Below are positions 38,700 through 52,200 of a DNA stretch of 64,000 nucleotides, in pieces. The stretch covers positions 1 through 64,000 of the forward strand of contig JAUKTV010000008.1 of assembly GCA_030549205.1 (NCBI GenBank). The letters are read 5' to 3'. This DNA comes from Apiosordaria backusii (taxonomy: Eukaryota; Ascomycota; Sordariomycetes; Sordariales; Lasiosphaeriaceae). Both the position numbers and the translations under genes were made by a program. The notes below the pieces were generated by a model, which was not told the origin of the DNA, ran no database searches, and saw only the letters and a program-made list of their open reading frames with translations. Within the stretch, counting starts at the first letter, position 1; every line of letters begins with the position of its first letter.

Positions 38700-40379
38700 T
38701 CACGCCATGTAAGCCCGTCTCGGCGGCATTACCCCCGGTGCCTGTTCTGGCCCATAGTTCATGGTTCTAGGTGTGCTCAGTCTCGACTCCAGGTTTTCAA
38801 GTTGCACATAAGGGCCATGAAGATGCGTCACCAAGGGACTCTCGTCTCTATCTACGTTGTTGCCTTCAGCTACCGTTGTCGTATACGTGACACGGATCTT
38901 CTTCTGGCTACTGCCACCAGACCCGCCCGACTTTCCACTTCTGAACTCGGGGTAATATTTTGGCGTTGCAGAGTTCTTGGTGGCTCTGGTCGACTTCAGA
39001 AACGGGATGTACTGAGAGTTGAGCAGTGGCTTCACACTCGGGAGACAGGCGCAAATGATACCCAGGGAGAGTTCGATAACAGAGAGAATTGCAAGATCCA
39101 TCATATCGACTTTGGAATGACATGTTAGAATCCAATCAACAATCAGGATCTCATGCCGCAACTTACCCGTGGGATTGGTAGAATGAACAAACTTGTCCAC
39201 AACAGCAATTCTGCCAGCGCTGACGATAATGACACTGGTGCAACAATCAGCATAGACTCAAACGAAAACGAGAATGGGCATACTCACCAGAGTCCAACAG
39301 AAAACAAAATGCAACTCATGATCTTCTTCTTCCGGTTCAGGTTCAACTTGGAAATATAAGGCAAAGGAAGGGTGATAATGATGACATCAACGATAATGTC
39401 TTTGATACCAATCCCCACTGCCTCACCGTAAAAGTCAAGGCAGGTTCCTTCGTGCTCGCCATCCCAACGATTCCAGAAGTGACCGATGGGACGGCAAGGA
39501 AAGAGAACGAGCAGGATCAGAGCAGAGCAGCTCAGGACATCCAGGACCAGAACGGCAATTCTCAGGCGGCGGCCAGGGGTGTTCTCAAAGATGCGGAAAT
39601 AAAATAGCATGATGGACACTCTCGAGACAGTCCTGGCCACACCATAGAGAAACATGGCCACCCACATCAACAGGAAGATTTTCGTAATGTTTTCGTGTTT
39701 GATAGACCACATGTCAGAGCCCATTCCAATGTCGTATACTTTTTCGTAAGTGGAGTCAGTAAAAGACAGTGAATGCAGTGTTGGGATTCTGAGCTCACAA
39801 TTCATCATGATGCCAAGGAGAGCGATTACCGAAGCCTGGTCATGACATGTTAGCACGTCTGGTGAAAGACATCAAGCATACATTCAGGTCAACACTTACT
39901 ACACCCACAAAGCTCATGATATCATCCCACCATACGTGAACGTTGCGCGCCTGTCTGGCAAGAAAACGAAGGCCGACAAAAATTGTGGTCAGGGCGGTGA
40001 ACGTGATGAAGATCCCTTTGGCTGAATGATCGACGTAAGGTTTAACACCACATATACCGGCTGTAATATTCCGTGTTGCTGTTGCAGTGTCAGCAGAGTC
40101 ACTGAAAAGGCCAGAGAAAAGTCTCACTGAGTCCCTCTCTGATCGTGCAGCTTCCAAGGACGCATTGGCTAACTTGGGCGTTGTAAGCCGCGTTTGTGCA
40201 CCTGCAGGCATTGTCTAGCGGTGAGCACGTCGAGTTTGCCATGGCTGCTTGGATGCAAGTCAACTGGTTGCAAGTCAGTGTCAAAAATGACCATCATGAG
40301 CCAGTATACTTACAGCACAAGACGGTAGGGCAGCTATAGCCGCCGCCAACAGCGACTGTCCTCCGGTCGAGGATGCCAT
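38700..40379 (-). CDS. CFEM-domain Pth11-like seven-helix receptor
   Basis: There are seven exons: 40379-40314, 40263-40128, 40078-39900, 39835-39799, 39738-39288, 39219-39167 and 39109-38700. They join in phase to 443 residues. Every intron opens with GTGAG or GTAAG and most contain CTGAC or CTAAC. The N-terminus is a signal peptide followed by a CFEM domain with regularly spaced Cys (PSCALTC, NSTC, NACRC, SQC, GSC, then GICG). Then comes a rhodopsin-like seven-helix region with WWDDIMSF, ARTVSRVSIMLFYFRIF and CRPIGHFWNRWDG, and a Ser-rich cytoplasmic tail. Family members such as Pth11 sense surface or host cues. Its position next to the metabolite genes may be coincidental. Exon 6 and the 39220 acceptor are the least certain joins. 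Confidence 0.88.
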
Positions 40380-40399
40380 AACGATGACTGGTAAGTGCT

Positions 40400-41600
40400 T
40401 CGGGAGCGGCAGAGTGATAATCTGAGCTTAAGTTTCACGAATTCAACAGAAACTGTTTCTCCGGCCTCCATTTGTACAGAAAAGACATTCCCGCTTGTTT
40501 GTAATCGACCTCCGCCAAGTCTCTGCTTCTATTTCGTGGCTGCAAATAAACAAGAAAGTCTGACTGTGCCTTCTCGAAGCATGGAAGAACATACCATCAC
40601 GTCTTCCCGACCAGAGCCCAGCCGTCCCTTCGCAGCCTCTTACACGAAGGCCCTTACACGGCCCCCATTCTAGTGTGCCTAGGTTGCATCGATGATGGGT
40701 CGCTGCGGCACAAGAAACGGCCTGGACGAAAAGATTCCCTATTGGGGGTGATGGTGTGCGTCTAGAAGGTTTTGAGGGTTTCACAATGTGATGACTTTGT
40801 GCAGGGCTTTTTGCTGGCAGCTTGATGATGACGACGACATGACCAACCGCGTACTATGGCGAAAATGAGACCTCGTAAGGTACCTAAGGTAGGTGCCATA
40901 CCTTTGAATCCTTCCCAGGTCACATAGCGGCACAGCAAAAAGCACCCGATCAAGATGTCTCAAAAGTCCGATTATATATTGAATGCGACCATTGTCGGTT
41001 TAATATCAGTGATGACTCTGATTGGTGAACCGCCATCTCTGCTCAACGTGGATGTGGGCACACAAACATACCTACAGGTAATTGATTGGTGCCTGGGTGC
41101 AGCTCGGGCAGCTGTTACCTATCTGTGCCTCCTTGGTTTCTTCAAAAACAGGTGATCCGGGACACGAACTATACGATGAGCCAACGTCCAGTCATCGGGT
41201 GATTGGTAACCCACCACGGCCAAAACGCCCTGGGGGCTTATCAAAAGCCATTTCAACCCACCAATCGAGTGTCCTGGGCGCACTGTGCGAGGTACATGTT
41301 GGGAAAGCGGCACATGGGTTCAACAGAGCCAAACTATTGACTGATGAAACTTTACGAAACGAGCCAAGCACTTCGAGTCTGATGAATCAGCTCGTGCACA
41401 TCTCTCAAAGTCCTACTCTCATTCAGGTAACGTTTCGATTATCCAGTATTCTGAAGCTGCCCTGATCCCCGTCTTCAGTAGGGGACACAAGAGGGAATGC
41501 CGCTATATGCAACGCATGGTACATCGCGACACAGTGGAGAGGGCTTCTGTGTGATATCCCCTGAAGTTCCTTCCGAACAACGCCGATATCCTGCAATCAC
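40400..41600. other. Intergenic region, no gene seen
   Basis: About 1.2 kb between the start of the CFEM receptor gene and the end of the CYP505 gene. Open frames are under 130 codons, overlap on both strands and show no domain. It presumably holds the receptor promoter and the CYP505 3' untranslated region. Confidence 0.45.
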
Positions 41601-41612
41601 TACCTAGTCTAC

Positions 41613-44600
41613 CTAGAATACATCAACCGCGTACCTGTCTCTCCGTGTACTTACCCACCACTCTTCAACTTGCTCATCTGTGGGACGATCACCATTCTTC
41701 TTCTCCACATCCTCAATATACATCCTCCTCAGCGCCCCTTTGACACCTTCATTCACAAGCCTGCTGCCACAAACATACATTTTTGCCCCTTGTTCCCACA
41801 AGTCCATCACTTGAGCCCGCTCCAGCCAAAGTCTATCCTGCGTATACCTGCAGCCTGCACTCTCATCATTGTCCGTGTCCTGCGAGAAGGCGTAGAAAAT
41901 CTTGACCTTTGCAGCCGAAGCCCATTCTCTCAGGGTATCCTCATAGAGTTTGTCAGCAGGGGACCGGCAGCCAACAAAGAGCATGGCGGGTGGAATGTTT
42001 GTCTGTAAACCTTGCTTCAAGAGCTCAAACCTGTGTTGCAAGAAACCTCTGAATGGAGCAATGCCTGCACCAGCACAAACCATGATCAGAGGTGTTGCTC
42101 CTGGCCCCTGAAACACGAGCCGAAATGCAGAGTGGCTGGGCTTGACCGTCACAGACAATGTATCCCCTTCTTTCAGCCCAGACAAAAACTTGGAGGCGAG
42201 ACCGTAAGTGGCGATCTCGCGGAACTGAGGATGGGAAAGACCTGAGTGTTTGATGACGGACCAAGTCAAGGTACATGTTGTCGGTGATGATAACGGAGAG
42301 GATGAGATCGAGTAGGCTCTTGGTTTGAGAGTTGGGAAAAGACCTATAAGCACCGAAATTGAAAGGCTCTCAATCTTGAAAGCCTCCAAAATTAGGAGAA
42401 TGGATGGACGCCGAGTTGAGACATCTGTCTTGCTCTCTTTGATGATGGCATCTAGGATTGTCTTGTCCTTTGCATCTGCGGAGTGATCCCGGAGTAGCTC
42501 CAGTTGCTGTTTCCGTTAGCCAGACTGGAGTGACGGGGTTTTTGAAAATTATAGAAAATAACATACACTAAGAGTTGCTGGCTGGTTCAAATCCAAGTAC
42601 CGAAGAAAGAGGTCCTTTGCCAGGACTGGAACTCCGGTCGGTAGTGAGGTTGAAGACAAACTCTCGACCTTGAGCACAGTGTCTTCTACGAGGCCCAAGA
42701 CCTTGAGGGCTCGACTCACAAGTTCCACCGGGTTGAGAGGCGATATCTCTAGATAGCCTCCGACCTCATAACTGCTGCCCTTTGGAAGGTCCAGTTCAAG
42801 ATGGAATTTGGGCCTAGTTTCGTCATTGGTGAGGCGGTCGATCCTTTTTATAGTAACCCTGACGCCCACCTGAGGGGTCTTAAAATCAGGTTTTTGATGC
42901 ACAACCTCGACGCTCAGTGCTTCGTGAATTGTGCTGCCAAGGGTGACACCATGAAGCTTTGCAACAGTGGGCCAGAATTCACTTGTCTGCCACGTCGCGA
43001 ATTGTGCAAGCATATCGCCCTCCAGAGCATCAGCACTTCCCTTTGGTGCAACAGATTTTGCGCCACGTTTCTCCAAAAGAGAATGGATCAGATTCGGGAT
43101 GCGTTGGTATGTGTGTCTCCATTCCCCTGTTTCATCCTGAATTAGCCCCTTTGTTCTATTTTGTTTTGCAGGTTCCAAAACAACAAGACTCAAATGATTG
43201 AGGGAAACCTACGATTGCCGCATCCAAAAACCACAAATTCAACTCCTGTCAAAGAGCTCTGATTCAACCCCGACACCCAGTCGATGAACCTTGCCCCGTT
43301 GCTTGTCGGCTGTCCATCATACGACGAGCTGATCAATACAGACAGGACTCCTGGTTTGAGGTTACCCATGGCTTCATCAAGGGCAGCCGTCTTACACTCG
43401 AAACCACGTTGGATCGCAGACTTTGCGAGGCTTTCGGCAAGCTCCATTGACGTTCCCATATTGGAACCGTAGTAGACAATGATGGGTTTCAGGTCATCCA
43501 GGCCTGCAAACACGTTCTCTATGACTGAAGTCGGTTGCCGGACGGTCTGTTCGTGCACAGCCTCATGATTCGCGGATAGAGAATCGACACCGGCCCTCGG
43601 CTTTGCGCGCATAAACAGGTTCGCCGGCTTGATACTTGCTGCCTGTTTGATGCTGAGTTTGTAGTCTGGGTCCACAAAGAAGAAGTCAAGTTTCTGAAAG
43701 AGGAGGGCAACAGCAATGGTGGCCTCTTGAAAAGCAAACTCGTTTCCAATGCAGGCCCGTTGTCCGTTTCCGAATGGCTATCCAGCGGTCAATGTTAACC
43801 ATTGGAAAGTATGCAAATCAAGGACACAAGACTTACCTTCCATGCGTTGGGTGGCAGTTTGGCAAAATTCTGGTCCAACATCCTTTCAGGTTTAAAATCT
43901 TCAGCATCATCGCCCCAAACAGAGGCATCTCGATGGAGGTGATGAAGCAAAACCAGAATTGTCTGTGGTCCGTCAAGCTCCCACTTTTTGCCCAGTAGGA
44001 TCGGGCCCTCTACATCCACGGGCTTGACAGCCAGAACGGGAACCGTGGGTTGCAAACGGAGTGCCTCTCGTAAGCAGGCCTTGGTGTATGGCAACTTGCT
44101 CAGATGCTCAGGAACCAAAGGTCCATTCCCAAGAACCTGGTCAATTTCCTTTTGCAATGTTGCGTATGCCTTTGGGTTTGCTACGAGATAGTAGAGTAAG
44201 AATGCAAGCAGGTTCCCGGTTGTCTCTGAACCTACACCACAAAGACGTCAGAAAGTCGTGAGGGATAGCTGAATGACAAAAGAGAAAACACATACCGGCA
44301 ATCAGAAACGCCATCATGTTGTTGATGATGCAGTCGTCCGTCAAGCGTTTACCAGTCGCAGGGTCTTTGCCGCTTACGAGGGCATTGAGCAGATCCTTCT
44401 TGTCAGATGGGTTTGCCCTTCGGTGGTCGATCACCTCATGGGCAAGCTTGCGAAGAAAAGCGTTGTTCTCATCAAACTTGCGGTTTGCAGACCACTGTAG
44501 CTTGGTAAACCACGCTGGCCGGGCCGCCCGCATTGTTACTTCAGTAAAAATACCGTTCAGGGCATCGACGAGCTTGTGTGGTTGATCGGCGTCACGAGAA

Positions 44601-45319
44601 AAAGAGTTGAATCGTGTGTCCATCGCACAGCTTTTGATCGGGATTCAGCAAAAAGGCTTCAGTGATAGCACCCACCGAAACTTACAGGGCAAGTGTGTCC
44701 AGCGCAAGACTCTGCAAGTCCTCTGCAACATCGATGGCAGCGTCAGCCCCAGTCTGGGTCCACTTCTGCACAAGTTGAGACCCAATATCATGCATCTCTG
44801 TCGATTTCACTGTCAGTTATCACGAAAATTTGAGAAAGCAAAAAATAAGCTTACCGCGGAACATTTGTTTGATCGCCAAGGGTCCAAAAGCAGGAACCAA
44901 AGTACGGTGTGCAATCGCCCAGTTTTCCTCGTGATGGAAAGCAGTGATGAGGCTGTCATGAATCACATCTCTCATGCGCATCACCGTCCCGACCGGATAC
45001 TTGATGAACTCCTTGCGAGCCAGGACCTCATTGACAAGTTCATAGCTGGAAATGATGATGACATTGGCGACCCCAAGTTTCAAGCGGTAGATTGGTCCTG
45101 CTTTACGATTAGTGCTCTGGATCGTGCGCAAAAGCAGCTCAGCATACCATAAGAATCGGCAAGCTCATTCAGACTTCTAACGGTGTTTTTGACGTCAATG
45201 TCGCGAATGTTTCCCAACAGTGGCAGTGGTGACGGGCCAGGAATGGCTTCCCGTTTGTCAACGGTCACGGCAACTTTGTGCGTGGCCATGTCGAGGTCTT
45301 GTCGCCAGAGGGTTGACAT
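41613..45319 (-). CDS. CYP505-type cytochrome P450 / P450 reductase fusion
   Basis: There are eight exons: 45319-45148, 45097-44855, 44797-44686, 44630-44296, 44231-43837, 43777-43213, 43126-42567 and 42506-41613. They join in phase to 1091 residues, the usual size for self-sufficient P450foxy enzymes. P450 motifs are the I-helix AGSETT (about 287), the K-helix REALR and the haem loop PFGNGQRACIG with Cys near 428. A flavodoxin/FMN domain begins at about 515 (YYGSNMGTS). The FAD site KPRAYSISSSP is near 857, an NADPH motif AGAGIAPFRG near 940, and a terminal aromatic-containing tail ends in DVF. CYP505 enzymes hydroxylate fatty-acyl or polyketide chains near their end; the fumonisin enzyme Fum6 is of this class. 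Start choice: the ATG at 45319 or the in-frame ATG at 45289. It is transcribed divergently from the MFS gene. Confidence 0.94.
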
Positions 45320-46151
45320 TCAGCTCCAGAGTCAGAACAGCGTCAGTAAACAATCCCGCTTCTGCAATAATTTGCATCTGTGGTGAATGTATCCCAACCG
45401 CCCCATCTCTTTGTTTCTTCTCAACTAGATTCTGACTGAGGGGGTTGCTTGGCAACGGCAAAGATAGGTACATGATGATAGCATTCCGTACAGTAAACCG
45501 CACTGTGTCCATGTACCCTTACGCGCAATGTATTTGTGCCGCAACCTGCCGCACTACGACCGTCGGGCATGCATCTAATTGTGCCCACTGAATGGGGTGA
45601 CGCTGCCAAGCATAGGCCATACTGTGGCGAAATAGATTGTTTGCGCGTTTACCCTCCCCCAATGACTGCTTGATCAAGCACACCGCACACCACCGCTGCC
45701 TGTGCGGGCCGATAACGAGAATGTGTTTCTCAGCCACCGCCTTACAGGGTCCTCGGTACCGTCAACCTCCTTCCATTGGTGAAGCTGCTACCCTCATGGT
45801 CTGCACCTTGGTCTCACTGAGCGCAGATGCTCCCAAAGTTTGGAACTCCGTTGGTCAAGAGCACCCTTTACGCATGCCCCGAAACGGCAAAACAGCCAGT
45901 TAGGTATCTGCCTCCGCGTTTTCATCTATTTCGTCAGTTAACCTTCCTTATCTGGCAATGGCAGTAGCCTGCAAGCTGTTAGTGATCATGGTAGCTTTAC
46001 CCATGCCGAGGCATATCGGGAGCAAGAGCTGCGCAACTACCTACATAATTGAACGGCCAAGGACCACGGCCTGTCGCTTTGAGATGGTGGGTGTCCTTCA
46101 AATTCTTGTCTAGTTCGATGTTGGCTTTGTCCCTAAGCGATCACAACAAGA
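45320..46151. promoter_or_regulatory. Divergent promoter region between CYP505 and MFS genes
   Basis: An 830-bp gap separates two divergently transcribed cluster genes, so both promoters lie here. It contains an 8-bp palindrome CGGTACCG (45754-45761), which has the CGG-N2-CCG layout seen in some Zn2Cys6 regulator sites, but I find no matching copy by eye in front of the PKS. Open frames inside are short. No transcription-factor gene is present nearby. Confidence 0.4.
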
Positions 46152-48076
46152 ATGGCACAGCAATCACCTGACGAAGCCAACCAACCGCCGGCTCAGCTCG
46201 ATGTGGCAACAGACCATCAGAGAAGCGCCATGCCTGGTGGAGAGGTGGGAAGAAAGGGAGACGAATGGAAGGCAGGGAGACAGGAGTGGATGATTCTAGC
46301 GACGCTGTCCATCATCTCTTTCATCATTGCTGTAAGCAGACGACAGTCCTTGACCTGCGCCTCTGCTAACTCCCTTTGCAGGTTGACGTGATGATTCTAA
46401 TTCCGGCACTGCCTGTTCGTTCCCATCCCCGAAGAAGAAAATGGTGGTACTGACACAACAGGATAGACGCTCGCCCATGAACTTGGCGGAACATCAGCAG
46501 CCACCTTTTGGACAGGCACGTCCTTTCTGTTGGCCAACGCAGCACTTGTTCCCTTCATTGGGGCCATCTCCGACATATTCGGCCGCCGCGAATTGCTCAT
46601 GGTATCTCTTCTTTTCTTTACAGTGGGGACAGTGGTATGCTGCACCTCGTATGCCATGACGCAGCTGCTGGTCGGCCGAACTTTGCAAGGCGTCGGGGCA
46701 GGTGGCATACAGACAATGTCCTACATTATTGTTTCGGATATCGTGCCTCTAAGACAGAGGCCAAAGTATGGCAACTTTACCCTGTTGGCCTGGGGGTTGG
46801 GTGCCATCTCTGGTCCTGTTTTGGGAGGTGTCATCGCTGAGCATACGACTTGGAGTGTATGTACCTTACCTATCTCTCCAATCTCCCTTTGCACAAGTGG
46901 CACTACTGACAACAATCCTAGTGGCTCTTTTACATCAATTTTCCCATTTGCGGTCTTGGGCTATTAATTGTTCCACTCACAGTCAGTCTCAAACCGGAGA
47001 AGAAGAGGACGTTTGCAGAGAGCCTTGCCGCTGTTGACTGGGCTGGCGGCATTTTGTTCATTGCCAGCATCTCCAGCTTCTTGGTCGGGCTCACCTGGGC
47101 AGGAACCCAGTTCCCATGGAACTCATACCAGACACTTGTGCCGATTATCGTTGGTATTGTCGGCATATTGCTATCAGTGATGTATGAGATACACGTTCCC
47201 GCTCTACCATTTCTGAGGGTCTCTGTCTTCAACAGCCTCTCTGCGGTGCTTGTGTACGTCTGCACAGCAGTCCATGGATTTTTGGTGCGTCATCCCTGAA
47301 CCCTGCCCCTGAGCCCCTGAACTCCTTTTTGAGAGCCCCACATTAATAACATCGACGATGCAAAGCTTTTTTCACACCTGTTTTACATCATGTTCTACTA
47401 CCAGTCCATCAAAGCCATAAACCCAACAATGGTGGCAGTCATTATGGTGGCGGTAAACTTGGTCCTTTTCCCCGCAAGCATCGTTACTGGTCTGATGATC
47501 ACCCGTTTCGGTTCATTTCTATGGGCCATCTGGGGCGGCCTGGCAGTAGCAACACTGGGGAACGGTCTATTATTTCTCCTGGACCAAGGGCGTTCAGTGG
47601 TGGCAACTGTGTTCATCTTGCTTGTTTCCAGCATCGGCCAAGGACTACTCCTCAGCGCTCTCAACGTGGCTACGCAGACCACGGCCAAGACGGTTGATGT
47701 CGCATATGCAGTCACCATGTTCATGTTCATGCGGACACTTGGTATGTGTTTGGGAGTTGCCTTGGGTGGCACAACATTCCAGAATGTGCTGCTGAGAGCA
47801 CTTGAAGAAAGAAAAGTCGCCGATGCTCTTGCTATTGCGGTTGATGCAGAATCGTTTGTGGCAAGACTACACGCCATGCAGAACGGCCCTACAAAGGATG
47901 CGATACTAGAGTCATATGTCAAGGGGTTTCATGGAGTGTTCAGCCTACTGGTCGGGCTTTCAGCGTCGTGTTTGCTGAGTAGTTTCTTTATGAAGCACCA
48001 CACCTTAGATAAGAAGTTGGACTCGGAGCATAAGCTGCAAGGCAAACATCTTCCAAAAGGAGATTCGAGGGCCTAA
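46152..48076 (+). CDS. DHA2-type MFS transporter
   Basis: There are five exons, 46152-46331, 46382-46414, 46467-46856, 46922-47284 and 47366-48076, giving 558 residues in phase. Introns are 50-81 nt; intron 2 has a non-standard GTTCGT donor but a TACTGACAC branch and ends in GATAG. The hydrophilic N-terminus is followed by many membrane spans. Family motifs are present: DIFGRRELL (motif A), LVGRTLQGVGAGG (motif B) and WGLGAISGPVLGG (motif C), with the proline in motif C marking drug:H+ antiporters. Fourteen-span DHA2 proteins commonly export the product of the metabolite cluster they sit in. It lies between CYP505 and the PKS. Confidence 0.92.
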
Positions 48077-49100
48077 GCTGTAAGGATGTTGAATAGAAAG
48101 GCCAAGTTGCCAAGCCCAAGTTTCCCTCAAACCGAGACAGTCCGTCCGTCTTCAAATCCCGCTATACAGCCTGAACGAGTCTCGCCAAGCAGGCGCAGAG
48201 CTCACATCCATCAACAAATGTTACAGAGTGCTGCCAAGAGCCAATATTGACTGACTACGCCACTCGCCGACAGTTTCATAGCCAGAAACGCTAAAGCACC
48301 TCCGCAATGGCATATCTACCGAAGGATTGAAACTCCAGATAGCTTCTGCGCCACAGGGCGGGAGGACCCTTCGCCCCCATAGCCGACCGTCGTCATGTTT
48401 TCGGTGACTCGGTCCGCCAAGTAACCCAATTTGTAGTGCGATGACTCCCGCATCATTATCAGCCTTGCTACGCCCGAATTTCAACATCAGCGGGTTACCA
48501 ATCCCGGTGGGAAGCAGAAGTGCGGCAAAAGCAATATCGATAGGCCAATGGCGCGCCTTTTACGCACCATCGGATGCATCAGTCGTGTGAAGAGAGGCGT
48601 GGATAGCAGCCTTCTCTACCCGACCATTGCTGAGCCCTACCAAGACTTTATCAGGATCCAGTCAAGTTGATGTCCTGGAATCACTTCTCATCGACGGGCG
48701 GTTGGCGGTACTATCCAAGAAATATGCCCGCCGCATCCCACGGGTCAGGTTGACAGATCTCCAGAATGATTGGCCTTCTGATGAGGAAAGGCAAAGGGCA
48801 GCCATGTTGACTACGCCGCGCTCCCTTGCCGAGTGGGAGTGGGAATATGAACCTGGCGGTGGATCACGGCTCCTCATGTGCTTCCGGCAGTCAACATAGC
48901 TACGCGGAGAAACTTCCGATTTTGGACAAGAGCTGCGATGTTCACAAGCTGGACAGACTGTGTGAATTGCTCGCGAGGTGACTACCTAGGTAAGTATGCA
49001 CCGGTTCCAACGGGGCTTGTGTAGGTGGTCTGGGGTCTAGCATTTCATCTGCGAACACAACGTGAGGAGGAGCAGTCCTTTGCGCTGTGGTTCTGGCAGC
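48077..49100. other. Intergenic region upstream of the PKS, no supported gene
   Basis: About 1 kb between the MFS stop codon and the PKS TATA box. A plus-strand frame at 48627-48899 (90 codons) has no domain, no obvious start context and no splice partner. It could be a small gene but is not supported. The region mainly serves as the PKS promoter. Confidence 0.4.
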
Positions 49101-49107
49101 TATATAG
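49101..49107 (+). promoter_or_regulatory. TATA box of the PKS gene
   Basis: TATATAG lies 108 bp before the ATG at 49209 and only 24 bp before the in-frame ATG at 49125. A transcript starting about 30 bp after the TATA box would begin past 49125, which favours 49209 as the real start codon. Confidence 0.5.
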
Positions 49108-49208
49108 AGAGCACTCTAAGCTTCATGAAAGACTTCAGCGCGGGTGCTTCTTTAGTAGTTTACACCTACAGCACTAACTCTCCCATACCAACGCCAACGG
49201 AACCCATC

Positions 49209-52200
49209 ATGCATCTCAACCAAGCACCTCCGGTCCTTGCCGGCCCTAAACACCTTCTTTCTGCTGAGGTTGACGTCAAAGAGATGATCAACAAGACTCC
49301 GTACACTGGCTCTGACTCGGGTTCCGTCACAACAGCCTATGATGATATTCCTACCACAGTCATGACGGCGGAAGTCCTTTCTGCTGGCATATCGGGCTCC
49401 AAGGTTGAAAGCAACAGTCACTCGGTTCCAGTGGCAATCTGCGGCATGGCTATGCGCCTGCCTGGGGGTATCTCCTCCTCTGAGCAGTTCTGGGACCTGC
49501 TGGTCAACAAGCGCGATGCTCGTAGCCGCATCCCAACCTCACGTTATGACGTGGATAACTACCTGTCCACCACGGGCAAAAGTGGAGCCGTGAATACGAC
49601 ACATGGTTACTTTTTGGACCACGACCTTACCCAGTTTGATGCTTCCTTGCTGTCTATGACGAGGAACGAAGTCGAAAAGCTGGACCCTCAGCAGCTGTTG
49701 CTCCTGGAAATTACAAGAGAATGTCTTGAGAATGCAGGTGAAACAGATTGGAGAGGCAAGCGGATTGGCTGTTACGTGGGGACCTTTGGGCAAGACTGGT
49801 TCGAGATGCAGTCCAGAGATACGCAGGAGGCCGGGCCGTACCGAATTACAGGAACAGAAGACTTCTTGTTGGCCAACAGGATTTCATACGAGTACGACTT
49901 GAAGGGTCCAAGGTTAGTTCGCCTCAACTTGAGCGCTAAGAACGTCATGCTGACAATCAGCACAGCTTCATGGTCAAGACTGCTTGCTCGAGCTCGCTGA
50001 TTTGCCTGGATCTGGCCACCAAGGCAATACAGAACGGTGACATCTCCAGTGCCATCGTCGGAGGTTCCAACTTGATCATGAACATGAGCAGTACGTTTCT
50101 CGCACCCGAAAATAACAGCAGCTAACATCTAAAAGTGACTCAGGCTCTTGCTGAGCAAGGAGTTCTCAGTCTGAATGGCTCCTGTCGAACTTTTGACGCT
50201 GACGCGGACGGCTACGCCAGAGGGGAGGCAGTCAACATGGTCTATCTCAAGCGCCTCGACGAAGCTATCAAGGACGGTAACCCTATCCGTGCCATCATCA
50301 GGGCTACGGCGACCAACTTTGATGGCAAAACCCAAGGGATTGCGCAGCCCAGCTCCAAAAGCCACGAAGCACTGATAAGAAACTGCTACAGCAAAGCGGG
50401 CATCAGAGACTTTACCCAGACGGCCATGGTGGAAGCACACGGCACGGGCACCAAGACTGGAGACCCCATTGAGACAACCGCCATTGCCAACATCTTTTAC
50501 GAAAAGGGCGTATACATTGGCTCTGTCAAGCCCAACCTTGGCCATGCTGAAGGCGCCTCAGGCCTGACTGGCGTCATCAAGAGCGTTCTTGCGCTTGAGC
50601 ACAAAGTGATCCCTCCCAATATCAAATTTGACAAGCCGAACCCAAAGAGTAAGTCTGGCCCTGTGCAGTCTTTTGGCCTGAAGCTAATCTGTCACAGTTC
50701 CATTTGAGAAAGGGCTTCGAGTGCCAGTTGAACCCACCACCTGGCCCCAGGACCGACACGAACGTATCAGTGTCAGCAGCTTTGGAATCGGCGGCGCCAA
50801 TGCCCGTAAGTTTGTCTCAGTCCGGTAGTACTCTGACATGCAGCTAATTCTCTGCTCAAGATGTCATTCTGGACTCGGCAGACTCGTTTTCGGTTCCCAT
50901 GGTTCCGCCCAGCCCGAGGTCGGCGCCCAGACTCTTGGTTGCCACAGGCAGTCTTCCCGAATCCGTCCTCAAGGGATCCAAAGACATTGCCGACTACCTT
51001 GTCAAACATGCTGATGTTGTTGGAGACCTGGCTTACACCCTTGGAGAACGTCGGGAGCATCTTGACTTTCGCTCATTTGCGGTAACAGATGGAAGCTCGC
51101 CCCCTGTCTTCACCGCGCCCAAGAAGGCGGCCAGTACACCTTCAGACGTCATTTTTGCATTCAACGGTCAAGGCAGCCAGTGGGCCAACATGGGATCATC
51201 ACTGATCATCAGCTTTCCCTCTGCCTCACACGATCTCGACGTCATGGACGAGGCGTTGTCAGAGCTACCATCTCCACCATCATGGACTCTGAGAGAAGAA
51301 CTTCTACGGCCCAAAGAGACAAGCAATGTCAACAAGGCAGAGTTCTCACAGCCTCTCTGCACAGCCGTTCAGATCGTTATTGTCAACCTCTTGAGAAAGT
51401 TTGGAATCGTCCCAGCAGCCGTTGTCGGCCACTCGAGTGGAGAGATTGCTGCGGCTTACGCTGCATCTGCTCTGGACATGAAAGAAGCCATCATTGCCGC
51501 TTATTTAAGAGGGTTCGTCATGAAGCAACAGACTGACCGAGAAGGGGCCATGGCCGCTGTTGGCTTGGGCAAGGACGGGGTCGACCTGTTTCTTATCCCT
51601 GGCGTGGTGGTTGCCTGCGAAAACAGCCCATCCAGTGTGACGTTGTCTGGCGATGCGGACAAGATTGACCAAGTCATCGCCGAGATCAAAGAGGAGGCTC
51701 CTGATGTCTTTGTCAGAAAGTTGGTCGTGGAGATGGCGTACCATTCCCGTAAGTTACTCCAGACATACCAGAACAAACATGAAATGACCTGACAGAACTG
51801 TAGATCATATGCAAAGTGTTGGCGAGATGTATGAAACGATGCTTCGTCCTTTCGTGTCAAGCAAGTCGCCCTCTGTGCCATTCTTTTCGACGGTCACCAA
51901 CAAAATTATTGACGCCGAAGGATCTTTGGGCGCTTCGTACTGGCGAAGCAACTTGGAATCGCCAGTGCTCTTCAACACGGCCGTTCAGGACGTCCTCGCT
52001 CGCCTTTCTGATGGCATCATGGTCGAAATTGGGCCTCATTCGGCACTTGCCGGTCCTCTCAGACAGATCATGCAGACTTTTCAGCCAAACAAGGTCGAAT
52101 ACCTTCCGACTTTGGTCAGAGATCAAGACGGAACTATCAACATCTTGACCTTTGCCGGCGAGTTGTTCACAAGAGGCTTCAAGCTTGCATTCAAAAGCAT

